NCBI RefSeq assembly: GCF_001552195.1
Contig: NZ_BCQS01000017.1
Location: forward strand, 1 to 64,000
Direction: 5' to 3'
From: Actinomadura latina NBRC 106108
GTDB lineage: Bacteria; Actinomycetota; Actinomycetes; Streptosporangiales; Streptosporangiaceae
Length of the DNA: 64,000 nucleotides
This document shows, piece after piece, positions 33,857 through 43,332 of this stretch; position 1 is the stretch's first letter; each line of letters starts with the position of its first letter. The position numbers were made by a program, and so were the translations under genes. The notes under the pieces were generated by a model. That model was given only the letters and a program-made list of their open reading frames with translations, was not told where the DNA came from and made no database searches.

Positions 33857-34870
33857 TTGAGCTACAAGGCCGAGTACATCTGGATCGACGGCACCGAGCC
33901 GACCGCCCGCCTGCGGTCGAAGACGAGGATCCTCGCCGACGGCGCAGATCTGCCGGACTGGGGGTTCGACGGGTCCAGCACCAACCAGGCGCCCGGCGAC
34001 CACTCGGACTGCGTGCTCAAGCCGGTGTTCTCCTGCCCCGACCCCATCCGGGGCGGCGACAACAAGCTCGTCCTGTGCGAGGTCTTCCTCGTGGACGGGA
34101 CGCCCCACGCGACCAACGAGCGCGCCAGGCTGCGTCCGATCGCCGAGCAGTACGCCGACCAGGATTCCTGGTTCGGGATCGAGCAGGAGTACACGTTCTT
34201 CAAGGACGGCCGTCCGCTCGGCTTCCCCGAGCGCGGCTACCCGGCCCCGCAGGGCTTCTACTACTGCGGCGTGGGCGCCGACGAGGTCTTCGGGCGCGAC
34301 ATCGTCGAGCGGCACATGGACGCGTGCCTCGACGCCGGCCTGAAGCTCTCCGGGATCAACGCCGAGGTCATGCCCGGGCAGTGGGAGTTCCAGATCGGCC
34401 CGGCGGGCCCGATCGAGGTCGGCGACCACATGTGGGTCGCCCGGTGGCTGCTGTACCGCATCGCCGAGGACCACGACGTGTCCGCGACCCTCGACCCGAA
34501 GCCGGTGGAGGGCGACTGGAACGGCGCCGGCGCGCACACGAACTTCTCGACCAAGGCGATGCGCGAGGGCTACGACGCGATCATCACGGCGTGCGAGGCG
34601 CTCGCCGAGAAGGCGGACGAGCACGTCGCGAACTACGGCGCCGACATCGAGCGCCGGCTGACCGGGATGCACGAGACGGCCGCGTGGAGCACGTTCAGCT
34701 ACGGCGTGTCGGACCGCGGCGCGTCCGTCCGCATCCCGTGGCAGGTCGAGGTGGAGAAGAAGGGCTACATCGAGGACCGCCGCCCGAACGCCAACGTCGA
34801 CCCGTACGTGGTGGCCCGGCTGGTCACCGGCACCTGCTGCGCGGCGCTGGAGAAGGCCGGCCAGGTCTGA
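33857..34870 (+). CDS. glnII: Glutamine synthetase, GlnII (eukaryotic-like) type
   Basis: Glutamine synthetase of 337 residues (class II), making glutamine from glutamate, ammonia and ATP. Length and sequence separate it from the 470-residue GlnA: N-terminal YKAEYIWIDGTEPTARLRSKTR, WGFDGSSTNQAPGDHSD, the metal-binding WFGIEQEYTFF and GPAGPIEVGDHMWVARWLL, and GAGAHTNFSTKAMR. The start is TTG with GAGAGGA upstream. It stands alone and ends at a clear terminator. Nitrogen control by GlnR is expected in actinomycetes but no box is certain. Confidence 0.95.
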   Translation: MSYKAEYIWIDGTEPTARLRSKTRILADGADLPDWGFDGSSTNQAPGDHSDCVLKPVFSCPDPIRGGDNKLVLCEVFLVDGTPHATNERARLRPIAEQYADQDSWFGIEQEYTFFKDGRPLGFPERGYPAPQGFYYCGVGADEVFGRDIVERHMDACLDAGLKLSGINAEVMPGQWEFQIGPAGPIEVGDHMWVARWLLYRIAEDHDVSATLDPKPVEGDWNGAGAHTNFSTKAMREGYDAIITACEALAEKADEHVANYGADIERRLTGMHETAAWSTFSYGVSDRGASVRIPWQVEVEKKGYIEDRRPNANVDPYVVARLVTGTCCAALEKAGQV

Positions 34871-34883
34871 CGACCGGCGAGAC

Positions 34884-34912
34884 GACGCCCCCGGGAACCT
34901 CCCGGGGGCGTC
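34884..34912 (+). terminator. Terminator after glnII
   Basis: 13-base stem, arms about 34884-34896 and 34900-34912, with a 3-base loop, 14 bases after the stop. Confidence 0.8.
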
Positions 34913-35020
34913 GCCATGCCGGGGGGTACGTGGCCAAACAACTGCAAATTGTCGAGCATGGGCGAGTTCCCCCCATCGGTGTCGGGTAGCACACCTACGT
35001 TCGCACCCGGGGGAGGGAAC

Positions 35021-35650
35021 ATGCCCGACTCGCCATCCGGGCGGTACCCCGGCGGCCTGCCCGGCAGGCACGCCGGCCGTCCTGCGCCACGGCCCTGGGA
35101 ACGGTCGTTCCGGTGTCCCTCCACGGCGCGGCGGCGCCCGGTGGAGGCGCCGCCGAAGCGGTACGAGGACTTCGTCGCGCTGCACGAGGAGATCGCCGCC
35201 GAGTCCGGGCCGCCGCTGCGCCCGCTGTGGTGGACGGGGATCTCCGCGTCGCTGGTCGGCGGCGGTCTCGCGTTCGCCGCCGTGATGGCGCTGCGCACGA
35301 TGCTCGGCGTGGAGGTCCCGGTGTTCGCGGGCGGGCACACCGCCGCGACGCCCGCCGCGACCAGTTACGCGCTGTGCGCGATGGCGGCGACGATCCAGGC
35401 GACCGCGCTGATGCACCTGCTGCTCGCGACGGCGGCGCGTCCCGTCCGGGCGTTCGCGTGCATCGGCGCGATCGCCGTGTTCCTGCTGACCGTGCTGCCG
35501 CTGACGATGCGCGGGCCGTTCGACGCGGCGCTCGCGACGTCCGGCATCAACCTGGCCGGCGGGACGGCCGTCGTGGTGCTGCTGTCGGCGGTGGTGGGGG
35601 CCTCCCGGCAGTTCCCGTGGGACGGGCCGTTCAGGCGTGCCCGACGGTGA
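35021..35650 (+). CDS. DUF6069-like four-helix membrane protein
   Basis: A 209-residue protein. A Pro/Arg-rich N-terminal region of about 75 residues leads to four predicted membrane helices (around GISASLVGGGLAFAAVMAL, YALCAMAATIQATALMHLLL, AFACIGAIAVFLLTVLPL and INLAGGTAVVVLLSAVVGA), arranged like DUF6069. Function is unknown. GGGAGG precedes the ATG. Its 3' end overlaps the convergent gene by 20 bases. Confidence 0.7.
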   Translation: MPDSPSGRYPGGLPGRHAGRPAPRPWERSFRCPSTARRRPVEAPPKRYEDFVALHEEIAAESGPPLRPLWWTGISASLVGGGLAFAAVMALRTMLGVEVPVFAGGHTAATPAATSYALCAMAATIQATALMHLLLATAARPVRAFACIGAIAVFLLTVLPLTMRGPFDAALATSGINLAGGTAVVVLLSAVVGASRQFPWDGPFRRARR

Positions 35651-36452
35651 TCGTCAGCGGGTCCGGCGCGGCCGAGGACGTCACCCGCACGTGCCGGAGC
35701 CGTCGCCACACCTGGACGTCCACCGGCTCGTCGGGGGCGAGCAGCCGCATCTCGCGGTGCATCCCGGAGAAGCCGAGGCAGAGGGAGACCTCCCAGATGC
35801 CGCGCGGCAGCGGGTCGTCGATGAACGCCCGCGTCACCGGGACGGCGGCGGTGTAGCAGAGCCGGCCGGGATGCTCCTCCAGCATGGCGATGACCTCGAA
35901 CCTGCGGTCCGAGGGAGGCTGGCTCAGCAGCAGCGTCCCGGAGATCGGCATGCTGATCTCCCGCAGGTCGACGTGCCCGGTGACGATGATCTCGGCGCGC
36001 CGCTCGTTCCAGCTCGTCCCGTCGGCGCGGACGGATCCGGCGGAGTGCGAGCGCCCGCCCACGTCGATCTTGAAGCCGCCGTCGGTGCCGAAGTAGGCGG
36101 TGACCGTGGCGGAATCGGGCAGGAAACGCCGCTGCGGTGACGCGTCCAGGCCCGGGACATGCCCCAGCGGTACGACGCTGTGCGAGGGCGGCGCGCCGAT
36201 CGCCAGGTTGACGTCCCAGAGCCTGCCCGGCAGGTGCCGCCCGCCCACGATGGACGCGACGTCCACCTCCGCCTCGAAGATGACGACGCCGTCGCGGGTG
36301 TCGGCGGTGACGGGCACGCGCAGTTGCTCACCGTCACCGTGCTCGTGCAGCAGCAGTTCGATCTCGGGGACGGGCACGCCGGGCGTGAACCGGCCGGCGA
36401 GCCGCAGCGCCGACCCCGCCCAGCCGATCTCCGTCAGGAGAGGATCCGGCAT
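35631..36452 (-). CDS. Conserved hypothetical protein with duplicated beta domain
   Basis: A 273-residue soluble protein with no signal peptide or membrane segment. Two halves look alike: each has a hydrophobic strand ending in -G(H/R)-, then an LxL/LLL strand, and a closing element LP(G/R)xx-W-(D/E)-V-x-L before the end (LPGRLWDVNLAIG and LPRGIWEVSLCLG). This suggests two tandem immunoglobulin-like beta-sandwiches, of the kind seen at the ends of some glycosyltransferases. I do not recognise a specific function. GGAGGTG lies before the ATG at 36452. Confidence 0.65.
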   Translation of the reverse strand: MPDPLLTEIGWAGSALRLAGRFTPGVPVPEIELLLHEHGDGEQLRVPVTADTRDGVVIFEAEVDVASIVGGRHLPGRLWDVNLAIGAPPSHSVVPLGHVPGLDASPQRRFLPDSATVTAYFGTDGGFKIDVGGRSHSAGSVRADGTSWNERRAEIIVTGHVDLREISMPISGTLLLSQPPSDRRFEVIAMLEEHPGRLCYTAAVPVTRAFIDDPLPRGIWEVSLCLGFSGMHREMRLLAPDEPVDVQVWRRLRHVRVTSSAAPDPLTITVGHA

Positions 36453-36811
36453 CGCCACCTCCGCCTCCAGCGTCTCACACCACCACCCGTCCCCTCGATG
36501 CCGCCGTCGAACCGGCGCAGGGCAGACGAGGAGGGAAGAGAAGGGAGAGGCGGCGCGGCGGGGGGCGCTGGGGCGGCCCGCACGGGGTCCGGGCCGCCTC
36601 GGGTCGCCACGGACTGTGATCGTCATTATGCGCCAGGTCGCGGCGGCGTGCGAGATTCTCACGAGGCCACCTCTGGCCCGCGCTGTCAATCCGAATTCAC
36701 GCAGGCTTCACAGCGGGGTGATTTCCGGGAGCCGGTGACCAGTGTATTAATGGCCTGGACGGCGGAGGCCGCCTTTGGTCAATGCGCCGCCGCTGTTCTC
36801 CACGAATGCGG
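36453..36811. other. Intergenic region upstream of the PKS-like locus
   Basis: About 360 bases between divergent genes. The right half (36640-36760) is markedly less GC-rich than its surroundings and contains TTAATG- and TATTAA-like words, so the promoter of the PhaC-like/PKS operon probably lies here. No convincing ORF and no clear operator palindrome are seen. Confidence 0.45.
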
Positions 36812-37834
36812 ATGGATACTGACGAAATGATCCTCTCCCCGCGAGGCATGCGAGACGCGACGTCCAATCTCCTCCGGCTGGCCCGGCCCGGCCGGCTCGC
36901 CGATCTGCGGCCGATGCCGGCGGAGACGATCGACGACGAGCCGGGGCGGACGGTGCGCCGCTACCGTCCGCCGGAGGGGCTGGTGCCGGCCGGTCCGCCG
37001 GTCCTGTTCGTGCCGCCGCCGGGCGCGCCGGCCCGCTGCTACGACCTGCGCCGCGGGTGCAGCCTCGCCGAGCACGTCGTCCGCGCCGGCCGCCGCAGCT
37101 ACCTGCTCGACCACGGGGCGCCCCGGTACGACGAGCCCGACCTGGGCGTCCGGCGATGGGTCGGGAACGTGCTGCCGGGCGCGATCCGGGCGGTCAGCCG
37201 GGACGCGGGCGGCCAGCCCGTCCAGCTCGTCGGCTGGTGCCTCGGCGGGATCATCGCGCTGCTGGCCGCCGCCGCCGACCCGGGCCTGCCGATCGCGTCG
37301 GTCGCCGCGGTCGCCGCGCCGGTGGACGCGACGGCGGCGCGGCTCGCCCCGCCGCCGGCGAACCGGACCGGCGTGGACAGATTCCTCCTGCGTCCCTGCA
37401 CAATACTGAGCCATCTCGACAACGCCGATTTCCTCGCGCAGATCGAGGCCATGGATCATTTCCGGCATTTGCTGATCGCCTATCCGGGGCACGCCGCCCG
37501 GCGGATTTACCGTGCCCTTCTGGACGGCGGCGCGCTGCTGCGCGGCGGCCTGGAGATCGGCGGCCGGGGCGTGGATCTCGGCCGGATCGGCGTGCCGGTG
37601 CTGGCCGTCGCGGGACGCGGCGACGGATTCGCGCCCGTCCGCGCCGTCCGGCCGCTGGTCGGCCTGCTGGGCGGGGCGCCGGAGGTGCGGTTCGAGATCG
37701 CGTCCGGCGGCCACCTCGGCGTGCTGACCGGGCGCGAGGCCAGATCGACCACGTGGCGGCACCTCGACCGGTGGCTCGACGAGGGCATCGTCCGGCACGG
37801 GATCCGCGCCCAGCGCGCCGCCGTCCCCGGCTGA
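36812..37834 (+). CDS. PhaC-like cysteine alpha/beta hydrolase
   Basis: A 340-residue alpha/beta protein of the polyhydroxyalkanoate-synthase family. The lipase-like box is GWCLGG with Cys143 as nucleophile, as in PHA synthases (GxCxGG), and the acid (AGRGDGFAPV) and His (ASGGHLG) positions are present. DHGAPRYDEPD and the N-terminal half fit short PhaC-like proteins. It could polymerise, transfer or release acyl groups for the PKS-type genes that follow 160 bases downstream on the same strand. Start chosen at ATG 36812; ATG 36782 and 36806 are upstream, only the first in frame. Confidence 0.75.
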   Translation: MDTDEMILSPRGMRDATSNLLRLARPGRLADLRPMPAETIDDEPGRTVRRYRPPEGLVPAGPPVLFVPPPGAPARCYDLRRGCSLAEHVVRAGRRSYLLDHGAPRYDEPDLGVRRWVGNVLPGAIRAVSRDAGGQPVQLVGWCLGGIIALLAAAADPGLPIASVAAVAAPVDATAARLAPPPANRTGVDRFLLRPCTILSHLDNADFLAQIEAMDHFRHLLIAYPGHAARRIYRALLDGGALLRGGLEIGGRGVDLGRIGVPVLAVAGRGDGFAPVRAVRPLVGLLGGAPEVRFEIASGGHLGVLTGREARSTTWRHLDRWLDEGIVRHGIRAQRAAVPG

Positions 37835-37995
37835 CCCCGGCCCTGGCGGGTCTTCCGGACGCCAAGGGACGTACCAATCTTCTTTGCGGTGCCGCCAGCA
37901 ACACGCCCATAGGTGTGTCGTCTCGGTAATCAACGTGTCGCCGACCGTAGTGTGGCGCTCCGTTGTTGGCGCACGGGACGTCGGGGGGCCGAAGC

Positions 37996-40900
37996 ATGAC
38001 GGCGGACACGGGCGAATACGGCATGTCCCGGGGGCACCCGGCCCCCGGGGAGATCATCGGGGCCGCTCCGTCCGGCCGTCCCGAGCCCCACCTCGCCGTG
38101 GCCGTCGCGCGCGCGGGCGGGACGGGGGTCCTCGACCTGGGCGCCGACCGGGCGCCCGCCCTCGCCGCCCTCGCCGACGTGCGCCGCTGGTGGACGGGCC
38201 CGTTCGGCGTCCGCGTCCGGCCCGGCTGCGGTGTCCGCGCGGCGGAGATCCCGCCCGCCGCCGCCACCGTCGTGGTGGACGCCGCCGCGCTGGCGGCCGA
38301 CGGCTGGCTCGACGTCGCCGGGATCGCCCGCGGGCGCCGCCTGCTGATCGAGGTCGCGGATCCGGCGGACGCGGCCGCCGCCGTCCGTGCCGGGCGCGGC
38401 CTGACCGACGACGTGGGCATCATCGCGCGCGGTGGCGAAGGCGGCGACCTGACCACGTTCATCCTGCTCCAGCGGCTCCTCGCCGACGTCGACGTCCCGG
38501 TGTACGCGGCGGGCGGCATCGGCCCGCACACGGCCGCGGCGGCGGTCGCCGGGGGCGCGGCCGGGGTCGTCCTGGACGAGCAGCTCGCCCGCGTCCGCGA
38601 AATGGACCCGTCCGGGCACGACGCGGCGGCACCGCACGACGCGGCGGTACCGGCCCTCGCGCACCGGTACAGGACGGCCGGGGGAGTGGTCCGGGCCGTC
38701 CGCGAGCAGATCGTCGCGCATCTCCGGGCCGCCGTCCGGGTCGAGCCGCTGGCCCCGCGTCCCGATCCCGTCGTCGTCCAGGGGCCGATGACGCAGGTCA
38801 GCGACCGGTCGGCGTTCGCGGGCGCGGTCGCGCAGGAGGGCGGCCTGCCGTTCCTGGCGCTCGGCCCGATGGACGCCGGCCGGGTGCGGGCCCTGCTGCG
38901 GGAGACCGCCGACCGGCTCGGCGGCCGGCCCTGGGGCGCCGGAATCCCCGGGAACGCGCCGCCGGAGCTGCGCGCGGAGCAGCTCGCCGCCGTCCGGGCC
39001 GCCCGGCCCCCGTACGCGATCATCGGCGCGGGGCGCCCGGCGGAGGCCGCGCCGCTGGAGGCCGCCGGGATCAGCGTGTACCTGCAGGTCCCGTCCCCGG
39101 AACCGCTCGGGCGGTTCCTCGACGAGGGCGCGCGGAAGTTCGTCTTCGCGGGCGGCGAGTGCGGCGGCCCGGTCGGACCGCACGCGAGCTTCCCGCTCTG
39201 GGACGCGCAGGTCGAGCGGCTGATGGCGTTCGGCGGCGACGCCGGCGAGCTGTCGGTGATGTTCGGCGGCGGCGTCCACGACGAGCGGTCCGCCGCGATG
39301 GTCGCTGCGCTGGCCGGGCCGCTGGCCGCGCGCGGCGCCGCCATCCGCGTCCTGATGGGCACCGCCTACCTGTTCACGCCGGAGGCGGTCGCGGCGGGCG
39401 CGATCATGCCCGGCTACCAGGACGTCGCGCTCGCCTGCGCGGCGACCGTCCTGCTGGAGACGGCCCCGGGGCAGGCGATCCGTTGCGCCCGCACCCCCTA
39501 CACCGAGACGTTCGAGGAGACGCGGCGCGAGCTGGAACAGGCGGGAACGCCGCGGCAGGAGGTGCGGCGCCGCCTGGAGAAGCTGAACGCCGGGCGGCTG
39601 CACCTCGCGAGCCGGGGCCTGCGGCTCGACCTGCCGGTCGACCCCGTCCGGCAGCGGTCCGAGGGCATGTACGCGATGGGGCAGGTGGCGGTGCTGCGCT
39701 CGGCCAGAACCGGGATCGCCGCCCTGCACGAGCAGGTCACCGCCGGCGCGACCGCGTTCCTCGCGGCGCGCGCCGCCGAGCTGGGCATCGGCGCGCACGA
39801 GCCCGGAGGGGACGCCCCGAGCCCGGCCGACATCGCGATCATCGGGATGGGCTGCGTCCTCCCGGGCGCCCGCGACGCGGACGGCTACTGGGCGAACATC
39901 GTCGGCGGCGCCGAGGCCGCGTCCCCCTCCCTCCCCGACGTCCCGTTCGACGCGGAGGCGCACGGCATCGCACCGGACGCGCTCGGCGGCATCGACCCGA
40001 TCCAGCTCCTCTCGCTGGAGACCGCGTCCCGCGCACTGCGCGACGCCGGCTACGCCGACCGTCCGTTCGACCGGTCCCGGACCTCGGTGTTCTTCGCCGC
40101 CGAAGGCGGCGGCGATCTCGGCACCGCGTACGCCCTGCGCGCGACGCTCCCGGCCTACTTCGGCGGTCTCCCGCCCGGCCTGGACGAGCAGCTCCCGCAC
40201 CCGGCCGGGGAGTCCCTCGACGGCGTCCGCCCCGGCGCGGTCGCCGCGCGGATCGCCGACCGGCTCGGCCTCGGCGGCGCCGCCTGCACCGTCGCCGCCT
40301 CGTCCCTCGCCGCGCTCGACGCCGCCTGCAAGGACCTCGCCGCTGGCTCCAGCGCCATGGTGCTCTGCGGCGGCGCCCACCTGTGCGACCGCGTCCACGG
40401 CCAGCCGCCGCCCCCGTCCGGCGAGGGCGTCGCGTGCGTCGTCCTCAAGCGCCTCGCGGACGCCGAGCGCGACGGCGACCGGATCTACGCGGTGGTCCGG
40501 TCGGTCGCCGGATCCACCGGCCGGCCGGCGCTGGACCGCGCGCACGAGCGTGCGGGCGTCCCGCCGTCGGCGGTCGGGCTGGCCGAGACGGACGGCCGCG
40601 CCGGGCTGATCAAGGCCGCGTACGCGCTGCATACGGGCGTGCTTCCGGGGACGTCCGAGCGCGGGGCCCGCCCGTGGCCCGTCCGTCCCGGCGAGCGGTT
40701 CGCCGGGGTGGGCGGAGCCGGGGTCGGCCGCGCGCACTTCCACGCCGTCCTCTCCGGCTACGAGGGCGCTCCCGAACCGGTGTCGGGGCTCGCCGAGTGG
40801 CCCGCCGAGCTGTTCCTGATCCGCGCGGGCGACCGGGCCGCCGCACGGGAGGAGATCGACCGGCTGTCGCGCCTGCTGGACGGGGAGCCCCGGCTGCGCG

Positions 40901-43332
40901 ACCTCGCCCGGACCGCCGCGTCGCTCGAAGGCCCGGTCCAGGCGGCGTTCGCGGCCTCCGGGCCGGACGACCTCCGGGAGAAGCTCGCCCTCGCCGCGCG
41001 GTTCCGTCCGGCCCCCGGCGTCCACATCGGACCCGGCGAGCCGGGCCAGGTTGCGTTCCTCTTCCCGGGCGAGGACGGACGGCCCGGCATGCTCGCCGAC
41101 CTCTTCGCCGCCTTCCCCCGGCTCCAGCGCCTCCTGCGCCTGGCCGGCGGGCGGCACGAGGGCACCGGCATCGCGGGGCTGGCCGTGCACCGGCTGCTCA
41201 CCGCCGTCGGCGTCCACCCGGACCTCGCCGCCGGCCAGGGCCAGGGCGAGCTCGCCGCGCTCTGCGCCGCCGGGGTCATCGACGACACCGGCATGATCGA
41301 GGTCGGCGCGGCGTGCGCCGGCGCCACCCCGTCCCGCGACGACCTCCTCGGCCGCGACCTCCGCTCGCCCGCCTTCCCGGTCTGGGCGAACACGACCGCC
41401 CGCCCGTACGAGACGGGCCCGTCCGATCTGGCCGCGGCTCCGGCCGCGCCCGTCCGCGTCGCCGAGCAGATCGAGGCGATGTACGGCGCGGGCGCCCGCA
41501 CGTTCGTGGACACGGGCCCCGGGCGCGCCCTCGCCGAGCTTGCCGGCACGGTCCTCGGCGACCGGCCGCACACCGCCGTGAGCTGCGCCGCTCCCGGCGA
41601 GAACGGCCTGGTGGCGCTGTTGCGCGCGCTCGCCGAGCTGGCCGCCGCCGGTGTCCCGGTCGACCCGCTGCCCCTCTTCGCCGGACGCGGCGCCCACCCG
41701 CTCACCGGCCCTCCCGCCGCGCCCGGCTGGCTCGTGAACGGCCATCATGTGCGCACCGCCGGCGGCGACTACCCGGCCGGAGCCCTCCGCCCGCCGGAGC
41801 GCGTCGCGGACGTCCGCCCGGCCGACCCCGCCGTGCTGGCGTACCTGCGCACCGGCCGGGAGATCATCGCGGCTCAGCGCGAGGTCGTCCTGCGGCATCT
41901 GGCGGCGCCCGTCCCGGCGGCCCGCCCGGACCCGCCCGCCGAGCCGCCGCGTCCGAGCGTCCCGCCGCCGGCCAGGACCGGCGCCCACGTGCGGACCATG
42001 GCCCTGTCCGGCGGCCCCGCCCCGGCCGCCCGGGAGGAACCGGCGGCGGAGGCCGCGGCCGTCCCGGCGGGGAGGCGCGAGGCCGACCGGCAGGTGTGGC
42101 CGCGTCCGGAGGCGCCGATCGCCCGCCGGGTGGTGCGCCGGGTTCCGCGGGTCGTGGACCTCGATCCGCTGCCCGCGCCGCCGGAGTCGGGGACGGCCTT
42201 CGCCGGGCGGCGGTTCGTCCTCGTCGACGACGGCTGCGGCATCGCGCTGGAACTGGGCGGCCTGCTCGAACGCCACGGCGCGCAGGCGCGGACAGCGCAG
42301 GACGCCGACGGCCCGTGCGACGGGCTCGTCCATCTGGCGGCCCTGCGGCCGGGGGCGGCGAGCGTGCTGCCCCGGGCGTTCGCGGGGATCGGGCGGGCAC
42401 TGTCCGGCGACCCGCGCTGGGTCGTCCTCGCGAGCGGGGCCGGCGGGACGTTCGGGCGCGGCTTCCACGGCGGCGTCGTCGGCGATCCGGTACCGGGTGC
42501 GGGCCTGCGCGGCCTGGCCCGGACGGTCGCGCGGGAGCGTCCCGAGGCGCTCGTACGGGCACTGGACCTGGACACCGAGGACACCCCGCGGGCGATCGCC
42601 CGGCGGATCATGGCGGAGCTGCTGGCCGCCGGCGCGCCGGTCGTGGTCGGGCACGAGGGCGGCCTGCGGCGCGGGCTCGAACTGCCGCCGTCCGGGCCGC
42701 CGGACGGCGACGGAGGCCCGGAGATCGGGCGGGACGGCGTCGTCCTGCTGACCGGCGGCGAGCACGGGGTCGCCGCGCGGACGGCCCTGGAACTGGCCCG
42801 GACGAGCGGCTGCCACATCGAGCTCATGGGCCGCGCCCCCGAATCGGACATGACGTTGGAGGCCCTGCGGGAGCACGCGGCGTCCGTCCGCTACCACGCG
42901 GGTGACGCGCAGGACCCGCAGGCCCTCCGGAACGCCGTCGAGAACGTCCGCCTGACGCACCGGCGCCTGGACGGAGTGATCCACGCGGCCGCGCTCGCCG
43001 GGACGCCGGAAGAGCCAGACCAGGCGTATCGGGCGAAGGTGGACAGCGCCGCCGCGCTCGCCGAGGCGCTCCCGCCGGACGCGGGATTCTTCGTCGTCCT
43101 CTGCGGCCTCGCCGGTGCCCCCGGCGACCGGGGACGGGCGGGCGACGCGGCGGCCGACGACGCGTGCGGAACGCTCGCGCACGCGTGGCGCAGGCGGCTG
43201 CGGGGACGGGTCCTCGTCGCCGGCCTCGACCCGTGCGCGCTGAGCGATCCGGACGCCTGCGCGGCGGCGCTGCTGCGGGAGATCGCGGGCGGCGGCGAGA
43301 CGCACGTGGCGCTGACCGGGGAAGTCCGGTGA
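37996..43332 (+). CDS. PUFA/hglE-type PKS-like megaprotein with stripped catalytic sites
   Basis: A 1,778-residue protein. Order: two nitronate-monooxygenase/PfaD-like barrels (about 20-190 and 255-590), a shortened ketosynthase (612-965), a shortened acyltransferase (1019-1250), a Pro-rich linker and a KR-like region (about 1400-1775). Key residues are missing throughout: Pro392 replaces the FMN-site His in GGECGGPVGP; the KS Cys motif reads TVAASSLAAL (765-774), EAHGTGT reads ETDGRAG (864-870) and the second His motif is deleted; AT GHSxGE reads GQGQGE (1080-1085); KR Ser and Tyr positions are Cys1703 and Ala. No carrier-protein DSL motif is present. The frame stays intact, so retention is likely. 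Overlaps the next gene (GTGA). Confidence 0.75.
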   Translation: MTADTGEYGMSRGHPAPGEIIGAAPSGRPEPHLAVAVARAGGTGVLDLGADRAPALAALADVRRWWTGPFGVRVRPGCGVRAAEIPPAAATVVVDAAALAADGWLDVAGIARGRRLLIEVADPADAAAAVRAGRGLTDDVGIIARGGEGGDLTTFILLQRLLADVDVPVYAAGGIGPHTAAAAVAGGAAGVVLDEQLARVREMDPSGHDAAAPHDAAVPALAHRYRTAGGVVRAVREQIVAHLRAAVRVEPLAPRPDPVVVQGPMTQVSDRSAFAGAVAQEGGLPFLALGPMDAGRVRALLRETADRLGGRPWGAGIPGNAPPELRAEQLAAVRAARPPYAIIGAGRPAEAAPLEAAGISVYLQVPSPEPLGRFLDEGARKFVFAGGECGGPVGPHASFPLWDAQVERLMAFGGDAGELSVMFGGGVHDERSAAMVAALAGPLAARGAAIRVLMGTAYLFTPEAVAAGAIMPGYQDVALACAATVLLETAPGQAIRCARTPYTETFEETRRELEQAGTPRQEVRRRLEKLNAGRLHLASRGLRLDLPVDPVRQRSEGMYAMGQVAVLRSARTGIAALHEQVTAGATAFLAARAAELGIGAHEPGGDAPSPADIAIIGMGCVLPGARDADGYWANIVGGAEAASPSLPDVPFDAEAHGIAPDALGGIDPIQLLSLETASRALRDAGYADRPFDRSRTSVFFAAEGGGDLGTAYALRATLPAYFGGLPPGLDEQLPHPAGESLDGVRPGAVAARIADRLGLGGAACTVAASSLAALDAACKDLAAGSSAMVLCGGAHLCDRVHGQPPPPSGEGVACVVLKRLADAERDGDRIYAVVRSVAGSTGRPALDRAHERAGVPPSAVGLAETDGRAGLIKAAYALHTGVLPGTSERGARPWPVRPGERFAGVGGAGVGRAHFHAVLSGYEGAPEPVSGLAEWPAELFLIRAGDRAAAREEIDRLSRLLDGEPRLRDLARTAASLEGPVQAAFAASGPDDLREKLALAARFRPAPGVHIGPGEPGQVAFLFPGEDGRPGMLADLFAAFPRLQRLLRLAGGRHEGTGIAGLAVHRLLTAVGVHPDLAAGQGQGELAALCAAGVIDDTGMIEVGAACAGATPSRDDLLGRDLRSPAFPVWANTTARPYETGPSDLAAAPAAPVRVAEQIEAMYGAGARTFVDTGPGRALAELAGTVLGDRPHTAVSCAAPGENGLVALLRALAELAAAGVPVDPLPLFAGRGAHPLTGPPAAPGWLVNGHHVRTAGGDYPAGALRPPERVADVRPADPAVLAYLRTGREIIAAQREVVLRHLAAPVPAARPDPPAEPPRPSVPPPARTGAHVRTMALSGGPAPAAREEPAAEAAAVPAGRREADRQVWPRPEAPIARRVVRRVPRVVDLDPLPAPPESGTAFAGRRFVLVDDGCGIALELGGLLERHGAQARTAQDADGPCDGLVHLAALRPGAASVLPRAFAGIGRALSGDPRWVVLASGAGGTFGRGFHGGVVGDPVPGAGLRGLARTVARERPEALVRALDLDTEDTPRAIARRIMAELLAAGAPVVVGHEGGLRRGLELPPSGPPDGDGGPEIGRDGVVLLTGGEHGVAARTALELARTSGCHIELMGRAPESDMTLEALREHAASVRYHAGDAQDPQALRNAVENVRLTHRRLDGVIHAAALAGTPEEPDQAYRAKVDSAAALAEALPPDAGFFVVLCGLAGAPGDRGRAGDAAADDACGTLAHAWRRRLRGRVLVAGLDPCALSDPDACAAALLREIAGGGETHVALTGEVR

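Noticed and set aside
37930..43305. A 1,791-codon open frame on the minus strand opposite the PKS genes
   Set aside because: It is a GC-driven antisense shadow: its translation is Arg/Gly/Asp-rich without domains, while the plus strand shows clear family motifs.
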